Shown here: positions 28,152-40,330 of the stretch, piece after piece | How positions within the stretch are numbered: the first letter of the stretch is position 1 | Layout: each line of letters opens with the position of its first letter | Origin: Kineosporia babensis | GTDB taxonomy: Bacteria; Actinomycetota; Actinomycetes; Actinomycetales; Kineosporiaceae | Length of the DNA: 64,000 bases | Direction: 5' to 3' | Assembly (NCBI RefSeq): GCF_021129305.1 | Contig: NZ_JAJOMB010000010.1 | Coordinates: 124,001-188,000, forward strand | Made by a program: the position numbers and the translations under genes | Notes under the pieces: generated by a model | Databases searched by the model: none | Told to the model about the DNA's origin: nothing | Seen by the model: only the letters and a program-made list of their open reading frames with translations

Positions 28152-29725
28152 GGTAAGAACACCGACGAACTATTGGCCAATTGGAGGGCAGCGGCGGGGA
28201 GTACGCCGAGCCCGATCGTCGCGACGACACCGACGCCGACGGCGAAGATCGTCAGGGCTCCGGGGCGGGTCACGGTGACAGCATCCCCTACCGAGTCGTT
28301 GAAGTACATCAGCACGATGACCCGGATGTAGAAGAACACAGCGATCGCACTGGCCGCAACACCCACCAGCACCAGTCCCGGACCCCACGGGGCCTGGTCC
28401 ACGGCGGCCGAGAAGACCGCGAACTTACCGGTGAAACCGCTGGTCAGCGGGATACCGGCGAAGGCCAGCAGGAACAGCGTGAAGGTGAACGCGAGCAGCG
28501 GCGAGCGCTTGGCCAGGCCCTGCCACTGGGAGAGGTGAGTCGCCTCACCGCCGATGCCGCCCTCCGGGGTGGAGGTGCGCACCAGGGTCACCAGGGCGAA
28601 GGCGCCGACCGTGGTGAAGCCGTAGGCGGCCAGGTAGAACAGCACGCTGCCGATCCCGTCGCGGTCCATCGCCAGCAGGCCGACCAGGATGAACCCGGCG
28701 TGCGCGATCGAGGAGTAGGCCAGCATCCGCTTCACGTCGGCCTGGACGATCGCGATGACCGAGCCGATCAGCATGGTCAGGGCGGCGACCAGCCAGATCG
28801 CGGGCTGCCAGTCCCAGCGCACCCCGGGCAGGGCGACGTAGGCGATCCGCAGCAGGGCGCCGAAGGCGGCGACCTTGGTGCAGGCGGCCATGAAGCCGGT
28901 GACCGGGGTGGGGGCGCCCTGGTAGACGTCCGGGGTCCAGGACTGGAACGGGAAGGCGCCGACCTTGAACAGCAGGCCGACCGCGAGCAGGCCGACCCCG
29001 AGCAGGAGCAGGCCGTCCTGGCCGACCACGGCGGTGGCCGCGGTGGCGGTGGCGCCGTCGGAGACCGCGGCGTCGATGTCGGAGAGCCGGACCGAGCCGG
29101 CGAAGCCGTACAGCAGGGCCGCGCCGAACAGGAAGAAGGCCGAGGAGAAGGCGCCGAGCAGGAAGTACTTCAGCGAGGCTTCCTGGGACAGCAGGCGCCG
29201 GCGCCGGGCCAGGCCGCACAGCAGGTACAGCGGCAGCGAGAGCACCTCGAGCGCGATGAACATGGTGAGCAGGTCGTTGGCGGCCGGGAAGAGCAGCATG
29301 CCGACCAGCGAGAACAGGATCAGCGGGTAGACCTCGGTCTGCACCAGGCCGGCCCGCACCGCCTTGGCCTCGTCGGAGGAGCCGGGCACGGCCGAGGCCT
29401 GGGCGGTGAACGCGCCGGACTCCGGGTCCTCGTCGGCCATGGTCAGCACCGCCAGCAGGGCCAGCACCAGGATGGTGCCCTGCAGGAAGAGCGCCGGGCC
29501 GTCGATCGCCACCGCACCGCCGGCCGTGGTCACCGCCTTGTCCTGGGTGGCCAGGTAGATCACCGCGAACAGCGCGCCGGCGATCCCGACGGTGGCCAGG
29601 ACCACCTGGCTGACGAACCGCCGGGCCCGCGGGGCGAACGCCTCGACCAGCACGGCGAGCAGGGCCGCGACGAAGACGATCAGCATCGGCGCCAGGGCCG
29701 CGTAGTCGAACGAAGGCGCGTTCAC
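28148..29725 (-). CDS. nuoN: NADH-quinone oxidoreductase subunit N (complete operon)
   Basis: 525-aa antiporter-like Complex I subunit. Signature stretches are VGAFPFQSWTPDVYQGAPTPVTGFMA and KRMLAYSSIAHAGFILVGLLA. A conserved FSLVGMLLFPAANDLLTMFIALEVLSLPLYLLCGL segment carries the membrane glutamate. It overlaps nuoM by 4 bases and the prenyl synthase start by 4. It is intact and of normal length, unlike the often shorter partial-set copy at 38-1609 which lacks nothing obvious but differs in sequence. Confidence 0.95.
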   Translation of the reverse strand: MNAPSFDYAALAPMLIVFVAALLAVLVEAFAPRARRFVSQVVLATVGIAGALFAVIYLATQDKAVTTAGGAVAIDGPALFLQGTILVLALLAVLTMADEDPESGAFTAQASAVPGSSDEAKAVRAGLVQTEVYPLILFSLVGMLLFPAANDLLTMFIALEVLSLPLYLLCGLARRRRLLSQEASLKYFLLGAFSSAFFLFGAALLYGFAGSVRLSDIDAAVSDGATATAATAVVGQDGLLLLGVGLLAVGLLFKVGAFPFQSWTPDVYQGAPTPVTGFMAACTKVAAFGALLRIAYVALPGVRWDWQPAIWLVAALTMLIGSVIAIVQADVKRMLAYSSIAHAGFILVGLLAMDRDGIGSVLFYLAAYGFTTVGAFALVTLVRTSTPEGGIGGEATHLSQWQGLAKRSPLLAFTFTLFLLAFAGIPLTSGFTGKFAVFSAAVDQAPWGPGLVLVGVAASAIAVFFYIRVIVLMYFNDSVGDAVTVTRPGALTIFAVGVGVVATIGLGVLPAAALQLANSSSVFLP

Positions 29726-31245
29726 TTGTTCTCTCCCTCAGCCACGGTCGGCTCCGGGTCAGTGACTCCGACCTGCTGCATGGTGGTGGCGATGGCGGGG
29801 TTGATCACGTCCAGCACCGGCTTGGGGTAGACCCCGAGGAAGAGGATCACCACGACCAGCGGGGCGATCACCCAGACCTCGCGGGCGCTGGCGTCCTTCC
29901 AGCCGGCGGCGTACTCCTTGATCGGGCCGGTGAACATCCGCTGGTAGGTGAGCAGGATGTACAGCGCCGCCAGCACGATGCCGAGGGTGGCCAGCACGGC
30001 GACCGCCGGGTACTTGACGAAGGTCCCGGTCAGCACCATGAACTCGCTGACGAAGCTGGACATGCCGGGCAGGGCCAGGCTGGACAGACCGGCCAGCAGG
30101 AAGCCGGCCGCCAGGACCGGGGTGCTGCGCTGCAGGCCTCCGTAGTCGTCGATGTCGGCCGAACCCCGGCGCTTGATCAGCATCCCGGCCACCAGGAACA
30201 GCGCCGCGGTGGAGAAGCCGTGGTTGACCATGTACAGGGTCGAGCCGGTCTGCCCGGTCGAGGTCATCGCGAAGATGCCGAGCACGATGAACCCGAAGTG
30301 CGAGATCGAGGTGTAGGCGATCAACCGGTTCAGGTCGGTCTGGCCGATCGCCAGCAGCGCCCCGTAGAGCACGCTGACCAGGGCCAGGGCCAGGATCACG
30401 GGGGCCGCCCACTTGCTCGCCTCGGGGAACAGCGGCAGGCAGAGGGTGAGCATGCCGAAGGTGCCGACCTTGTCGAGCACGCCGACCAGCAGCACCGAGA
30501 CCCCGGCCGGGGCCTCGTCGGTGGCGTCCGGCAGCCAGGTGTGCACCGGCCACATCGGCGCCTTGATCGCGAAGGCGATGAAGAAGGCCACGAACATCAG
30601 CCGCTCGGCGGTGCTGCTGGAGAAGTCCAGCCCGGTCAGGTTGTCGATCAGGAAGCCCTGTTCGCCGCCCGGACCGGAGCCGTACAGCCCGATCACCCCG
30701 ACCAGCATGATCAGCCCGCCGACGAGCGAGTAGACCAGGAACTTGACCGCGGTGTACCGGCGCCGCTCGCTGCTGCCGAAGGCCCCGATCAGGAAGTAGA
30801 CCGGGATCAGCATGGCTTCGAAGAAGACGTAGAACAGGAAGAGGTCGCGGGCCGCGAAGACCCCGATCATCATCGCCTCGAGCACCAGCACCAGGCCGAA
30901 GAACAGCCGGGCCCGGTCCGGCTCGATCTCGTTCCAGGCGGCCAGCACGCACAGCGGCACCAGCACGGTGGACAGCGCCACCATCACCAGGCCGATCCCG
31001 TTCACGCCGAGCGCGTAGCTGACCCCGAACTCGCCGATCCAGGAGTGGATCTCGGAGAACTGGATCTCACCGGCCCGGGTGAGCTCGAACTGGGCGGCCA
31101 TCACCAGGGTGAGGACGAAGGTGATCAGCGAGACGCCGAGCGCGAGGTGCCGGGCCCGGGGGGCCAGGGCCTTGGGCAGGGCCGCGATCAGGGCCGAGCC
31201 CGCCAGAGGGACGGCTCCGATCACCGTCAGCCAGGGGAAGTCCAT
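29722..31245 (-). CDS. nuoM: NADH-quinone oxidoreductase subunit M (complete operon)
   Basis: 507-aa proton-pumping subunit. FYVFFEAMLIPVYFLIG holds the helix-5 glutamate, IKAPMWPVHTWLPDATDEAP holds the pumping lysine, and LNRLIAYTSISHFGFIVLGIFAM follows. Start ATG at 31245. It is separated from nuoL by 20 bases and coupled to nuoN by a 4-base overlap. The polar tail is rich in Glu and Pro. Confidence 0.96.
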   Translation of the reverse strand: MDFPWLTVIGAVPLAGSALIAALPKALAPRARHLALGVSLITFVLTLVMAAQFELTRAGEIQFSEIHSWIGEFGVSYALGVNGIGLVMVALSTVLVPLCVLAAWNEIEPDRARLFFGLVLVLEAMMIGVFAARDLFLFYVFFEAMLIPVYFLIGAFGSSERRRYTAVKFLVYSLVGGLIMLVGVIGLYGSGPGGEQGFLIDNLTGLDFSSSTAERLMFVAFFIAFAIKAPMWPVHTWLPDATDEAPAGVSVLLVGVLDKVGTFGMLTLCLPLFPEASKWAAPVILALALVSVLYGALLAIGQTDLNRLIAYTSISHFGFIVLGIFAMTSTGQTGSTLYMVNHGFSTAALFLVAGMLIKRRGSADIDDYGGLQRSTPVLAAGFLLAGLSSLALPGMSSFVSEFMVLTGTFVKYPAVAVLATLGIVLAALYILLTYQRMFTGPIKEYAAGWKDASAREVWVIAPLVVVILFLGVYPKPVLDVINPAIATTMQQVGVTDPEPTVAEGENK

Positions 31246-31265
31246 CGAATCCTCAATCAGTGAAT

Positions 31266-33191
31266 TCAGAGGCGGACGGCGAGTACGCCGCCCAGAAGGA
31301 TGACGACGCCCGCGAGCATCGACGCGGCATAGGAACGGACCAGGCCGGTCTGGACCCGGCGCAGCCGGCCGCCGAGCCCACCGATCAGCGCGGCCAGGCC
31401 GCCGACGGCCCCGTCCACACCCCGGTTGTCCACGAAGACCAGGGTCCGGGTGAGGTACTGGCCGGGGCGCATGAACAGGCCCTCGTTGACGTCGTCCTGG
31501 AACAGGTCACGCCGGGCGGCGCGGGTGAGCAGGCTGCCCCGGGGAGCGGTCTGCGGCACCGACTCGTTCCAGTACATCCGCCAGGCCAGCAGCACGCCGA
31601 GGGCGACCAGCACCAGGGTGGCGCCCATCAGCACCGGGATCGGCAGCACCGGCTCGTGGTGCTCCTCGTGCCCGAGCACCGGTTCGAGCCAGTGGGCCAG
31701 GGCGTTGGTGACGCCGAGGGCCAGGCCCAGGAACGCGGAACCGAGGGCCAGGATCACCATCGGGATCGTCATCAGGGCGGGCGACTCGTGCGGGTGGGCG
31801 TCGTCGGCCCAGCGCTTGTCCTTGCCGTGGAAGGTCATGAAGAACAGCCGGGACATGTAGAACGCGGTCACCGCGGCACCGAGCAGGGCGGCCAGGCCGA
31901 AGACCCAGGGCCGCCAGCCGTCGCCGACGAACGCGGTCTCGATGATCTTGTCCTTGCTCCAGAAGCCGGAGAACGGCGGGACCCCGAGGATCGCCAGCCA
32001 GCCCAGCAGGAACGTCGCCCAGGTCACCTTCATGACTCCGGACAGCCGTCCGAACGTCCGCATGTTCACCGAGTCGTTCATCCCGTGCATCACCGAGCCG
32101 GCCCCGAGGAACATGCCGGCCTTGAAGAAGCCGTGGGTGAGCAGGTGGAAGATGGCGAAGGCGGCGCCCACCGGGCCCAGCCCGGCGGCCAGCATCATGT
32201 AGCCGATCTGCGACATCGTGGAGGCCGCCAGGGCCTTCTTGATGTCGTCCTTGGCGCAGCCGACGATCGCCCCGTAGGTCAGCGTGATCGCGCCGATGAT
32301 CACCACCGCGAGCTGGGCGTCGGGCGCGCCGACGTAGACCGGCATCGAGCGGACCACCAGGTAGACGCCCGCGGTGACCATGGTGGCGGCGTGGATCAGG
32401 GCCGAGACCGGAGTGGGACCGGCCATCGCGTCGCCCAGCCAGGACTGCAGCGGGAACTGCGCCGACTTGCCGCAGGCGCCGACCAGCAGGAGCAGGCCGA
32501 TCACGGTCAGCTTGGTCTCCCCGGCGGCCTCGGCCCCGGCGAAGACGTCGGCGAAGGTGACACTGCCGAAGGCGGTGAACATCGCCATGATCGCCAGCGC
32601 CATCCCGATGTCACCCACCCGGTTGACGATGAACGCCTTCTTGGCCGCGGTGGCATAGGCCGGGTTGTGGTTCCAGAAACCGATCAGCAGGTAGGACGCA
32701 AGACCCACGCCCTCCCAGCCGACGAAGAGAAGCAGGTACGAGTCGGCCAGGACCAGGAGGAGCATCGAGGCGACGAACAGGTTCAGGTAGGCGAAGAACC
32801 GGCGCCGGTCCGGGTCGTGCTCCATGTAGGCCACGGAGTAGACGTGGATCAGCGAGCCGACGAACGTCACCAGCAGCACGAACGCGATCGACAGCGGGTC
32901 GACCAGCAGGCCCGCGTCGAGCGAGAACGTGCCTGCGTTGATCCACTCGAAAAGGTGGACCTGGAAGGCCCTTTCCTCTCCGGAGCGGCCGAGCAGGTCG
33001 AAGAACAGCAGCGCGCCCCAGGCGAAGGCGGCCCAGCTCATCAGGACCCCGAGCCAGTGCCCCCACTTGTCCAGCCGGCGCCCGCCCAGCAGCAGGATCG
33101 CCGCGCCGAGCGCGGGCAGCGCGATCAGCAGCCAGGCGTTGGAGAGCACCGCGCCCTCCGCTGCGTGATAAACGCCGGTTTCGGCAGTCAT
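31266..33191 (-). CDS. nuoL: NADH-quinone oxidoreductase subunit L (complete operon)
   Basis: 641-aa proton-pumping subunit with the long lateral helix at the C-terminus. [54 protein letters not shown] and [15 protein letters not shown] are all as in the family. It starts 11 bases downstream of nuoK. No internal stops or shifts. Confidence 0.96.
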   Translation of the reverse strand: MTAETGVYHAAEGAVLSNAWLLIALPALGAAILLLGGRRLDKWGHWLGVLMSWAAFAWGALLFFDLLGRSGEERAFQVHLFEWINAGTFSLDAGLLVDPLSIAFVLLVTFVGSLIHVYSVAYMEHDPDRRRFFAYLNLFVASMLLLVLADSYLLLFVGWEGVGLASYLLIGFWNHNPAYATAAKKAFIVNRVGDIGMALAIMAMFTAFGSVTFADVFAGAEAAGETKLTVIGLLLLVGACGKSAQFPLQSWLGDAMAGPTPVSALIHAATMVTAGVYLVVRSMPVYVGAPDAQLAVVIIGAITLTYGAIVGCAKDDIKKALAASTMSQIGYMMLAAGLGPVGAAFAIFHLLTHGFFKAGMFLGAGSVMHGMNDSVNMRTFGRLSGVMKVTWATFLLGWLAILGVPPFSGFWSKDKIIETAFVGDGWRPWVFGLAALLGAAVTAFYMSRLFFMTFHGKDKRWADDAHPHESPALMTIPMVILALGSAFLGLALGVTNALAHWLEPVLGHEEHHEPVLPIPVLMGATLVLVALGVLLAWRMYWNESVPQTAPRGSLLTRAARRDLFQDDVNEGLFMRPGQYLTRTLVFVDNRGVDGAVGGLAALIGGLGGRLRRVQTGLVRSYAASMLAGVVILLGGVLAVRL

Positions 33192-33202
33192 CGCACGGCC
33201 TC

Positions 33203-33502
33203 TCAGTACTTCAGCAGGTTCGCGTCGTCCACCGACGCCGACCTGCGGGTGCGGAAGATGGTGAAGATGATCGCCAGTCCGACGACCACCTCGGCGGCGG
33301 CCACGAGCATCACGAACAGCGCGATCACCTGGCCCTCGATGTTGCCGTTGATCCGGGCGAAGGTGACGAACGCCAGGTTGGCGGCGTTCAGCATGAGCTC
33401 CACGCCCATGAAGACCACGATCGCGTTGCGCCGCACCAGGACGGTCGCGGCCCCGATCGAGAACAGCAGGACCGCCAGGTAGATCCAGTAGATCTGGTTC
33501 AC
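33203..33502 (-). CDS. nuoK: NADH-quinone oxidoreductase subunit K (complete operon)
   Basis: 99-aa three-helix subunit from a GTG that overlaps the nuoJ stop (GTGA). The helix [17 protein letters not shown] carries the conserved glutamate, and [19 protein letters not shown] follows. The frame remains open upstream to 34252, but only as a shadow of nuoJ; the canonical 99-aa length supports this start. Confidence 0.95.
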   Translation of the reverse strand: MNQIYWIYLAVLLFSIGAATVLVRRNAIVVFMGVELMLNAANLAFVTFARINGNIEGQVIALFVMLVAAAEVVVGLAIIFTIFRTRRSASVDDANLLKY

Positions 33503-34416
33503 GACGGCTGGCCCCCGTTGTCCGTGTCGGCGCTCGTCACACCCGGGTTGCCCGGGCCCTTGAGCGGATGACCCTGCGGGTCGGTCTGGTTCTGCGCGGC
33601 CGGGCTGATCTCCGCCTCGATGATCGTGACGTCCTCGGAAACCGTGAGGACGGAACGGTTCTGGCCGCGGGCGGTGAGGACCCGGGAGACCGACAGCTCG
33701 GACGGGGTGCCGTCGGGCAGCAGGGCCGGGATGTCGACCGCGTTGTGCCGGGCGAAGACACCGGGCGAGGGCAGCGGGGCCTTGATCGGGCCTTCCTTGA
33801 TCCGCTGGATCGCCAGGTCCTTCTGGGTGGCCTTGGGGGTCAGCCGCTCGCGGTGGGCCAGCACCATCGCGCCGAGCACGGCGGTGATCAGCAGGGCGCT
33901 GGTGGCCTCGAAGGCCCAGACGTACTTGCCGAAGATCAGCTGGGCCATCCCGGTCATGTTGCCCGCGGTGTCGGCGTCGGCCAGACCCCGGGCCCCGGCG
34001 CCGAAGGTGACCTGGCCGATCACCGAGATCATCAGCACCGCCAGCGCGACGCCGAAGACGAAGGCCAGCCAGCGCTGCCCCTTGATCGTCTCGACCAGCG
34101 AGTCCGAGGAGTCGACGCCGACCAGCATCATCATGAACAGGAAGAGCATCATCACGGCGCCGGCGTAGACGAAGATCTGCACCATGCCGAGGAACGGGGC
34201 CTGCAGCGCCAGGTAGGCGATGCCCAGGCAGACCATCACCAGCGCCATGCACAGCGCCGCGTGCACCGCCTTGCGGGCGAACAGCAGCCCGAGCGCGGCC
34301 GGCACCGTGATGATCGCGATCACCCAGAACAGGACGTTCTCGCCGGAGCCGCCGTACTCGGCCACCCCGGGGGTGGCCTGACTCAGGCCGGCGAGGATCA
34401 GGGACGAGGTGCTCAC
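33499..34416 (-). CDS. nuoJ: NADH-quinone oxidoreductase subunit J (complete operon)
   Basis: 305-aa membrane subunit starting at a GTG that overlaps the nuoI stop by 4 bases. The membrane part (residues about 25-195) includes [25 protein letters not shown], the pi-bulge helix. The remaining roughly 110 residues are a polar extension, rich in Pro, Asn and Gln, absent from the 177-aa paralogue. Similar extensions occur in other actinobacterial NuoJ proteins. Its role is unknown. Confidence 0.94.
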   Translation of the reverse strand: MSTSSLILAGLSQATPGVAEYGGSGENVLFWVIAIITVPAALGLLFARKAVHAALCMALVMVCLGIAYLALQAPFLGMVQIFVYAGAVMMLFLFMMMLVGVDSSDSLVETIKGQRWLAFVFGVALAVLMISVIGQVTFGAGARGLADADTAGNMTGMAQLIFGKYVWAFEATSALLITAVLGAMVLAHRERLTPKATQKDLAIQRIKEGPIKAPLPSPGVFARHNAVDIPALLPDGTPSELSVSRVLTARGQNRSVLTVSEDVTIIEAEISPAAQNQTDPQGHPLKGPGNPGVTSADTDNGGQPS

Positions 34417-35036
34417 CGGTGGGCCTCCTGTGCCGGCTCGTCGTCCCCGGTCCGGGCGTCCACCCATTCCTGCTGCTCGGGCACGGCCTGGGTGACCTTG
34501 CCCTGGTAGTAGTCCTGTTCGGTGGTACCCGGCACCATCGGGTGCGGGGCCGGGATCATCCCGCCCAGCATCGGGGCCAGCAGGTCCTGCTTCTCGAAGA
34601 TCAGCCCGGCCCGGGTCGGGCCCTTGAGCTGCTCGTACTCGTTGGTCATGGTCAGCGCCCGGGTCGGGCAGGCCTCGATGCACAGGCCGCACAGAATGCA
34701 GCGCAGGTAGTTGATCTGGTAGACCCGGCCGTAGCGCTCACCGGGCGAGAAGCGTTCTTCCTCGGTGTTGTCCGCGCCCTCGACGTAGATCGCGTCGGCC
34801 GGGCACGCCCAGGCGCACAGCTCGCAGCCGACGCACTTCTCCAGACCGTCGGGATGCCGGTTCAACTGGTGACGTCCGTGGAACCGGGGTGCCGTCGGCA
34901 CCTTCTGCTCCGGGTACTCCTCGGTGACGACCTTGGTGAACATGGTCGCGAAGGTGACGCCGAAGCCGGCGATCGGGGCGAAGGCGGAGAGCCAGCCACC
35001 CGACGAGTCGCTGTCGTTCTGTTCGCGGTCAGCCAC
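34413..35036 (-). CDS. nuoI: NADH-quinone oxidoreductase subunit I (complete operon)
   Basis: 207-aa subunit carrying two [4Fe-4S] clusters. Ligands are Cys68/71/74 with Cys78, and Cys113/116/119 with Cys123. [21 protein letters not shown] before the first motif is the usual NuoI lead-in. It overlaps nuoH by 8 bases and nuoJ by 4. It forwards electrons from NuoG to NuoB. Confidence 0.96.
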   Translation of the reverse strand: MADREQNDSDSSGGWLSAFAPIAGFGVTFATMFTKVVTEEYPEQKVPTAPRFHGRHQLNRHPDGLEKCVGCELCAWACPADAIYVEGADNTEEERFSPGERYGRVYQINYLRCILCGLCIEACPTRALTMTNEYEQLKGPTRAGLIFEKQDLLAPMLGGMIPAPHPMVPGTTEQDYYQGKVTQAVPEQQEWVDARTGDDEPAQEAHR

Positions 35037-36375
35037 CGCGGACCTCCTCCAGTGCGGGTGTCTCGCCTGAGCCCGAAAGCGGGCCTGAGCTCGAGACCGG
35101 GGTCGAACCGTTGGTACGGATCAGCTTCTGGCCGGGCATGGCCGGCACCGGGAAGCCCCCGGCGAAGGGGTCGACCGGGACGTCCGGGTCGGGTTCGGGT
35201 TCCTCGGCCGGGCGGGTGCGCAGCGCCTCGATCGCGGCCCAGACCAGGGCCAGCACCAGGATCACGCCGACGATGATCATCACCCGCTCGCGCCGGTCGA
35301 ACTCGCCGAACTGGTCCATCGCCCGGACCGCGGCCACCGCCATGGTCCACAGCAGGGCGCTGGGGATCAGGATCTTCCAGCCGAAGCGCATGAACTGGTC
35401 GTAGCGCAGCCGGGGCAGGGTGCCGCGCAGCCAGATGAACAGGAACAGGAAGATCATCGTCTTCAGGGCGAACCAGATCACCGGGAAGTAGCCCTCGTTC
35501 GCCCCCGCCCAGACCGTGGAGATCGGGGCCGGGGCCCGCCAGCCGCCCAGGAACAGCGTGGTGGCCAGCATCGAGACGGTGACCATGTTGACGTACTCGG
35601 CCAGGAAGAACAGCGCGAACTTCAGCGAGCTGTACTCGGTGTGGAAACCACCGACCAGCTCGCCCTCGGCCTCGGGCAGGTCGAACGGCGCCCGGTTGGT
35701 CTCGCCGACCATCGAGATCACGTAGATCACGAACGAGGGCAGCAGCGGGATGCACCACCACAGCGACTGCTGCGCGTCGACGATCGCCGAGGTGGACATC
35801 GAGCCGGAGTAGAGGAAGACGCTGACCAGCGACAGGCCCATCGCGATCTCGTAGGAGATCACCTGGGCCGAGGAACGCAGGCCGCCCAGCAGCGGGTAGG
35901 TGGAGCCGGAGGACCAGCCCGCCAGCACGATCCCGTACACCCCGATCCCGGCCGCGGCCAGGATGAACAGCACCGCCACGTTCATGTCGGTGAGCTGCAG
36001 CGGGGTGACGATGTCGGTGAACGGGATGGTCACCTCGGGCCCGAACGGGATCACCGAGAAGGCCACGAAACAGGCCGTGCAGGAGATGATCGGGGCGATC
36101 ACGTAGACGACCTTGTCGGCCGCCGCCGGGATGATGTCCTCCTTCAGCGCCAGTTTCACGCCGTCGGCCAGCGACTGCAGCAGGCCGAAGGGACCGTTGC
36201 GGTTGGGCCCGGGCCGGGACTGCATCCGGCCCACCACCCGGCGCTCGGCCCAGATCATCAGCAGGGTGGCCACCACCGCGACGACGAACAGCAGCAGCGC
36301 CTTACCGGCGATCACCCAGCCGTTGTCCTGGGAGAAGTCGGCGGTCGGGTTCTCCGCCAGCAGCATCAGCGGCAT
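35029..36375 (-). CDS. nuoH: NADH-quinone oxidoreductase subunit H (complete operon)
   Basis: 448-aa quinone-chamber membrane subunit. [38 protein letters not shown] and [37 protein letters not shown] are fully conserved. The C-terminal 90 residues form an extra helix plus a Pro/Glu-rich cytoplasmic tail common in actinobacteria. The start lies 3 bases past the nuoG stop. Confidence 0.96.
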   Translation of the reverse strand: MPLMLLAENPTADFSQDNGWVIAGKALLLFVVAVVATLLMIWAERRVVGRMQSRPGPNRNGPFGLLQSLADGVKLALKEDIIPAAADKVVYVIAPIISCTACFVAFSVIPFGPEVTIPFTDIVTPLQLTDMNVAVLFILAAAGIGVYGIVLAGWSSGSTYPLLGGLRSSAQVISYEIAMGLSLVSVFLYSGSMSTSAIVDAQQSLWWCIPLLPSFVIYVISMVGETNRAPFDLPEAEGELVGGFHTEYSSLKFALFFLAEYVNMVTVSMLATTLFLGGWRAPAPISTVWAGANEGYFPVIWFALKTMIFLFLFIWLRGTLPRLRYDQFMRFGWKILIPSALLWTMAVAAVRAMDQFGEFDRRERVMIIVGVILVLALVWAAIEALRTRPAEEPEPDPDVPVDPFAGGFPVPAMPGQKLIRTNGSTPVSSSGPLSGSGETPALEEVRGG

Positions 36376-36378
36376 CGC

Positions 36379-39003
36379 TCAGGCTCCCATCAGGGCGTCG
36401 CCGGCCAGCCGGAGCACGACCGGGTCGCCGTTGCCGGCCGCCAGCCGGGCCCGGACCGGGCTGCCCGGGGAGTTGCTGGGCAGCCAGACCACGCCGTCCG
36501 GCATGGGGGTGATGGCCAGTGGCAAGGTGATCTCCCCACGGTCGTTGGACACCGTCACCGACCCGGTGACCCCGGCCGCCAGGCCGAGTCCGGTTGCGGT
36601 GGCGGGCGATACCCGGGCGACGGCGCGGTGCGCGGTGCCGGCCAGGTAGGGCTCGCCGTCCTGTAGGCGGCCCTTGTCGAGCAGCATCGACCAGGTGGAC
36701 AGCACGGTGGCGGAGGCCGGGGCGAGGGTGTGCGCCTCGGGCCGTTCGGTCCGGGCGCCTTCCCAGCGGCCGAGCTGGGCCAGTTCGGCCGAGCCGGCCT
36801 TCTCGCCGCGCAGGCCCAGCCCCTCCCCCGCCTCGGAGGCCAGGGAGTCCAGCACCTCGCCGTCGCTGAGCGCCTCGGAGGTGAGCGCCTGCGGGAACTC
36901 CCGCCAGCGGCCCTCCCAGTTCAGGAACGTGCCGCCCTTCTCGGCGGGCGGGGCGACCGGCAGGACCACGTCGGCGTAGGCCGAGACCGTGCTCGCCCGG
37001 ACCTCGAGACTGACCACGAAGGAAGCGGTTTCGAGGGCGGCGCGGGCGGCGGCCGGGTCGGGCAGGTCGTCCGGGTCCACGCCGCCGACGAGCAGACCGG
37101 GCAGCAGCCCGGCCGAGGCGTCGTCGATGATCCGGGCGGTGTCGCGGCCGGGCTGCGCGGGCAGGCTGTCCACGTCCCAGGCGGCGGCGATGTCCACCCG
37201 GGCGGCGGCGTCGGAGACCGGGCGGCCGCCGGGCAGCAGGCTCGGCAGAGCACCGGCCTCGACCGCGCCCCGCTCACCGGCCCGGCGCGGCACCCAGGCC
37301 AGCTTGGCGCCAGTGGCGGCGGCCAGGGCCAGGGCGGCCTGGTAGGCGCCGGAGGACTCAGTCAGGCGAGGGCCGAGCAGGATGACCGAACCCGGGGTGC
37401 TCACCGCGGCGGCGGCCTCCGGGGTCCCCAGCGCGGCGGCCTCCTGGCCGGGCACGGTCTGGATCAGCGTGCCGGACAGCTTGATCAGGCCCCGGCTGGC
37501 CCAGGGGGCGATCGAGGTGACCTTCTTGCCCTTGTTCAGCACCGACTTACGCAGCCGCAGGAAGATGCTGGCGGCTTCCTCCTCGGCCTCCAGCCCGGCC
37601 AGCAGTACCGCCGGGGCAGCCTCCAGCTCGGCGAAGGTGACGCCCAGGCCGGTACCGGCCACGGCGTGCCCGAGGAATGCCTCTTCCTCGGCCGAGTGCG
37701 CCCGGGCCCGGAAGTCGATGTCGTTGGTCCGCAGCACCACTCGCGCGAACTTGGCGTAGGCGTAGGCGTCCTCGACGGTGAGCCGGCCGCCGGGCAGCAC
37801 CCCGACACCGCCGGCGTCGCGCGCCTTCAGCAGGCCGGCCGCCGCCACCTGGAGCGCGTACGGCCACGAGACCGGCTCCAGCTCACCGGTTTCCGGGTCA
37901 CGGACCAGCGGGTGGGTGAGCCGGTCGGCGCCGGTGGCCCAGTTGAACGCCCAGCGGCCCTTGTCGCAGTTCCACTCCTCGTTCACCGCCGGGTCGTCGG
38001 CGGCCAGGCGCCGGGTGACCTTGCCGCGGCGGTGGTCCACCCGCAGCGCGCAGCCGCTGGAGCAGTGCTCGCACACACCCTTGGTGGAGACCAGGTCGAA
38101 CGGCCGGGCCCGGAACCGGTAGGCCGCGCCGGTCAGCGCGCCGACCGGGCAGATCTGGATGGTGTTGCCGGAGAAGTAGCTGGCGAACGGCTGCCCCGAC
38201 TCGTCCAGCAGGGCCTGGCCGGTGGTGGTCAGATTGTCGGCCGCGTAGGTGCCGGTGGCGTGCTCGTGCGAGGCGCCGCGCGACTCGTCCTCGCTCGATC
38301 CCTGCTGGAGCGACTGCGGGGTGGGCTCGAGCTCCTCGGAGGTGCGCACCACCGGGTCGGGCAGGTCGACGTGGAAGTTCAGCACGCCGGGCGAGAAGGT
38401 GCCGATCTGCTGCTTGGCCCCACGCATCTGCAGGTCGATGAACGGGTCGCCGGCGATCTCCTTGGAGAACCGGGTGCAGCGCTGGCACAGGATGCAGCGC
38501 TCGCGGTCCAGCAGCACCTGGGTGGAGATCCGGATCGGCTTGGGGAAGGTGCGCTTGACCTCGGTGAAGCGGCTGCTGCCCTGCCCGTTGGCCATCGCCT
38601 GGTTCTGCAGCGGGCACTCCCCGCCCTTGTCGCAGACCGGGCAGTCCAGCGGGTGGTTGATCAGCAGCAGCTCCATGACGCCGCGCTGGGCCTTCTCCGA
38701 GACCGGCGAGGTGAGCTGGGTCTTGACCACCATGCCCGGGCTCGCGGTCATCGTGCAGGAGGCCTGCGGCTTGGGCATCGGCCGGACGTTGCCCTCCCGG
38801 TCCGGCATGGCCACCTCGACCAGGCACTGCCGACAGGCGCCTGCCGGGGCCAGCAGCGGGTGGTCGCAGAACCGCGGGATCGCGATCCCCAGTTCCTCGG
38901 CCGCACGGATCAGCAGGGTGCCCTTGGGCACGCTGACCTCGATCCCGTCGATCGTCAGGGTGACCAGATCGACGGGGGTCTTCGAGGGTTCGGTGACGGT
39001 CAT
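36379..39003 (-). CDS. nuoG: NADH-quinone oxidoreductase subunit G (complete operon)
   Basis: 874-aa iron-sulphur subunit of the NADH arm. The N-terminal [2Fe-2S] ferredoxin domain contains [20 protein letters not shown]. Then [40 protein letters not shown] and the [13 protein letters not shown] motif of the molybdopterin-like domain follow. The later half resembles formate dehydrogenase but lacks cofactor function in this family. The ATG at 39003 shares one base with the nuoF stop; the frame extends upstream only as shadow. Confidence 0.95.
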   Translation of the reverse strand: MTVTEPSKTPVDLVTLTIDGIEVSVPKGTLLIRAAEELGIAIPRFCDHPLLAPAGACRQCLVEVAMPDREGNVRPMPKPQASCTMTASPGMVVKTQLTSPVSEKAQRGVMELLLINHPLDCPVCDKGGECPLQNQAMANGQGSSRFTEVKRTFPKPIRISTQVLLDRERCILCQRCTRFSKEIAGDPFIDLQMRGAKQQIGTFSPGVLNFHVDLPDPVVRTSEELEPTPQSLQQGSSEDESRGASHEHATGTYAADNLTTTGQALLDESGQPFASYFSGNTIQICPVGALTGAAYRFRARPFDLVSTKGVCEHCSSGCALRVDHRRGKVTRRLAADDPAVNEEWNCDKGRWAFNWATGADRLTHPLVRDPETGELEPVSWPYALQVAAAGLLKARDAGGVGVLPGGRLTVEDAYAYAKFARVVLRTNDIDFRARAHSAEEEAFLGHAVAGTGLGVTFAELEAAPAVLLAGLEAEEEAASIFLRLRKSVLNKGKKVTSIAPWASRGLIKLSGTLIQTVPGQEAAALGTPEAAAAVSTPGSVILLGPRLTESSGAYQAALALAAATGAKLAWVPRRAGERGAVEAGALPSLLPGGRPVSDAAARVDIAAAWDVDSLPAQPGRDTARIIDDASAGLLPGLLVGGVDPDDLPDPAAARAALETASFVVSLEVRASTVSAYADVVLPVAPPAEKGGTFLNWEGRWREFPQALTSEALSDGEVLDSLASEAGEGLGLRGEKAGSAELAQLGRWEGARTERPEAHTLAPASATVLSTWSMLLDKGRLQDGEPYLAGTAHRAVARVSPATATGLGLAAGVTGSVTVSNDRGEITLPLAITPMPDGVVWLPSNSPGSPVRARLAAGNGDPVVLRLAGDALMGA

Positions 39004-40325
39004 CAGGCGTTCACTCCAGCGAAGAGCGTGGACTTCACCGGGTCGAACGGGCAGCGGCCCTCGCTCAGGTGAAGCAGGTACTCGTCCCGGAAGTACTTGA
39101 TGGACGAGCTGATCGGGCTGGTCGCGCCGTCGCCCAGGGCGCAGAACGAGCGGCCCAGGATGTTGTCGCAGATGTCCAGCAGACGTTCCAGGTCCTCCGG
39201 GACGCCCTGGCCGTTCTCCAGCTGCCGCAGCACCTGGACCAGCCAGTACGTGCCCTCGCGGCAGGGCGTGCACTTGCCGCAGGACTCGTGCGCGTAGAAC
39301 TCGGTCCAGCGCAGCACCGCGCGCACCACGCAGACCGTCTCGTCGAAGATCTGCAGCGCCCGGGTACCCAGCATCGAGCCGGCCGCCCCGGTGGACTCGA
39401 AGTCCAGCGGGGTGTCCAGGTGCTCGGCGGTGAACATCGGGGTGGAGGAACCGCCCGGCGTCCAGAACTTCAGCTCGTGGCCCTCGCGCATCCCGCCGGC
39501 CATCTCGATCAGCTCGCGCAGGGTGATCCCCAGCGGGGCCTCGTACTGGCCGGGCCGCTGCACGTGACCGGAGAGCGAGAAGAAGCCGAATCCGGCCGAT
39601 TTCGCCGTGCCCATCCCGGAGAACCAGGCCGAGCCGTTCTCGATGATGCAGGGCACGCTGGCGATCGACTCGACGTTGTTCACCACCGTGGGCCGGGCGT
39701 ACAGACCGGCCACGGCCGGGAACGGCGGCTTCAGCCGGGGCTGGCCGCGCCGGCCCTCCAGCGAGTCCAGCAGCGCCGTCTCCTCGCCGCAGATGTAGGC
39801 GCCGGCCCCGGCGTGCACCACGATGTCGATGTTCTTGCCGGAGCCGAGCACGTTCTCGCCGAGGTACCCGGCCGCCCGGGCCTCCTCGACCGCGCTGAGC
39901 AGACGGCGGTACACGTGCGCGACCTCGCCGCGCAGGTAGATGAACGCCCGCTCGGCCCGGATCGCGTGGCAGGTGATGATCGCGCCCTCGATCAGGTACT
40001 GCGGGGTGGCCATCATCAGCGGGATGTCTTTACAGGTACCGGGTTCCGACTCGTCCGCGTTGATCACCAGGTAGCGCGGGTTGCCGTCCGGCTTGGGCAG
40101 GAAGCTCCACTTCAGCCCGGTCGGGAAGCCGGCGCCGCCGCGGCCGCGCAGGCCGGAGTCCTTGACCTGGGAGACGACGTCTTCCGGCTCCATGGCCAGC
40201 GCCTTGCGCAGCGCCTGGTAACCACCGTTGCGCTCGTAGCTGTCCAGCGTCCAGGACTGGTCCTGGTTCCAGTGCTTCGAGAGCACGGGAGTGAGAGTGA
40301 CTGGTTGACGCGCCTCTTCAGCCAT
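39003..40325 (-). CDS. nuoF: NADH-quinone oxidoreductase subunit F, NADH/FMN site (complete operon)
   Basis: 440-aa flavoprotein that oxidises NADH. The NADH-binding [10 protein letters not shown] spans residues 61-70, [12 protein letters not shown] with the FMN site follows at 89-100, and [16 protein letters not shown] at 177-191. The N3 [4Fe-4S] ligands are Cys349, Cys352, Cys355 and Cys395. A 5-base gap separates it from nuoE. Only this nuo set has the NADH module. Confidence 0.97.
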   Translation of the reverse strand: MAEEARQPVTLTPVLSKHWNQDQSWTLDSYERNGGYQALRKALAMEPEDVVSQVKDSGLRGRGGAGFPTGLKWSFLPKPDGNPRYLVINADESEPGTCKDIPLMMATPQYLIEGAIITCHAIRAERAFIYLRGEVAHVYRRLLSAVEEARAAGYLGENVLGSGKNIDIVVHAGAGAYICGEETALLDSLEGRRGQPRLKPPFPAVAGLYARPTVVNNVESIASVPCIIENGSAWFSGMGTAKSAGFGFFSLSGHVQRPGQYEAPLGITLRELIEMAGGMREGHELKFWTPGGSSTPMFTAEHLDTPLDFESTGAAGSMLGTRALQIFDETVCVVRAVLRWTEFYAHESCGKCTPCREGTYWLVQVLRQLENGQGVPEDLERLLDICDNILGRSFCALGDGATSPISSSIKYFRDEYLLHLSEGRCPFDPVKSTLFAGVNA

Positions 40326-40330
40326 CTGAC

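Noticed and set aside
31260-33482. 740-codon plus-strand frame opposite nuoL
   Set aside because: Antisense of a strongly conserved membrane protein; repetitive Gln/Glu/His/Gly content.
36730-39072. 780-codon plus-strand frame opposite nuoG
   Set aside because: Same shadow composition; nuoG has all iron-sulphur motifs on the other strand.
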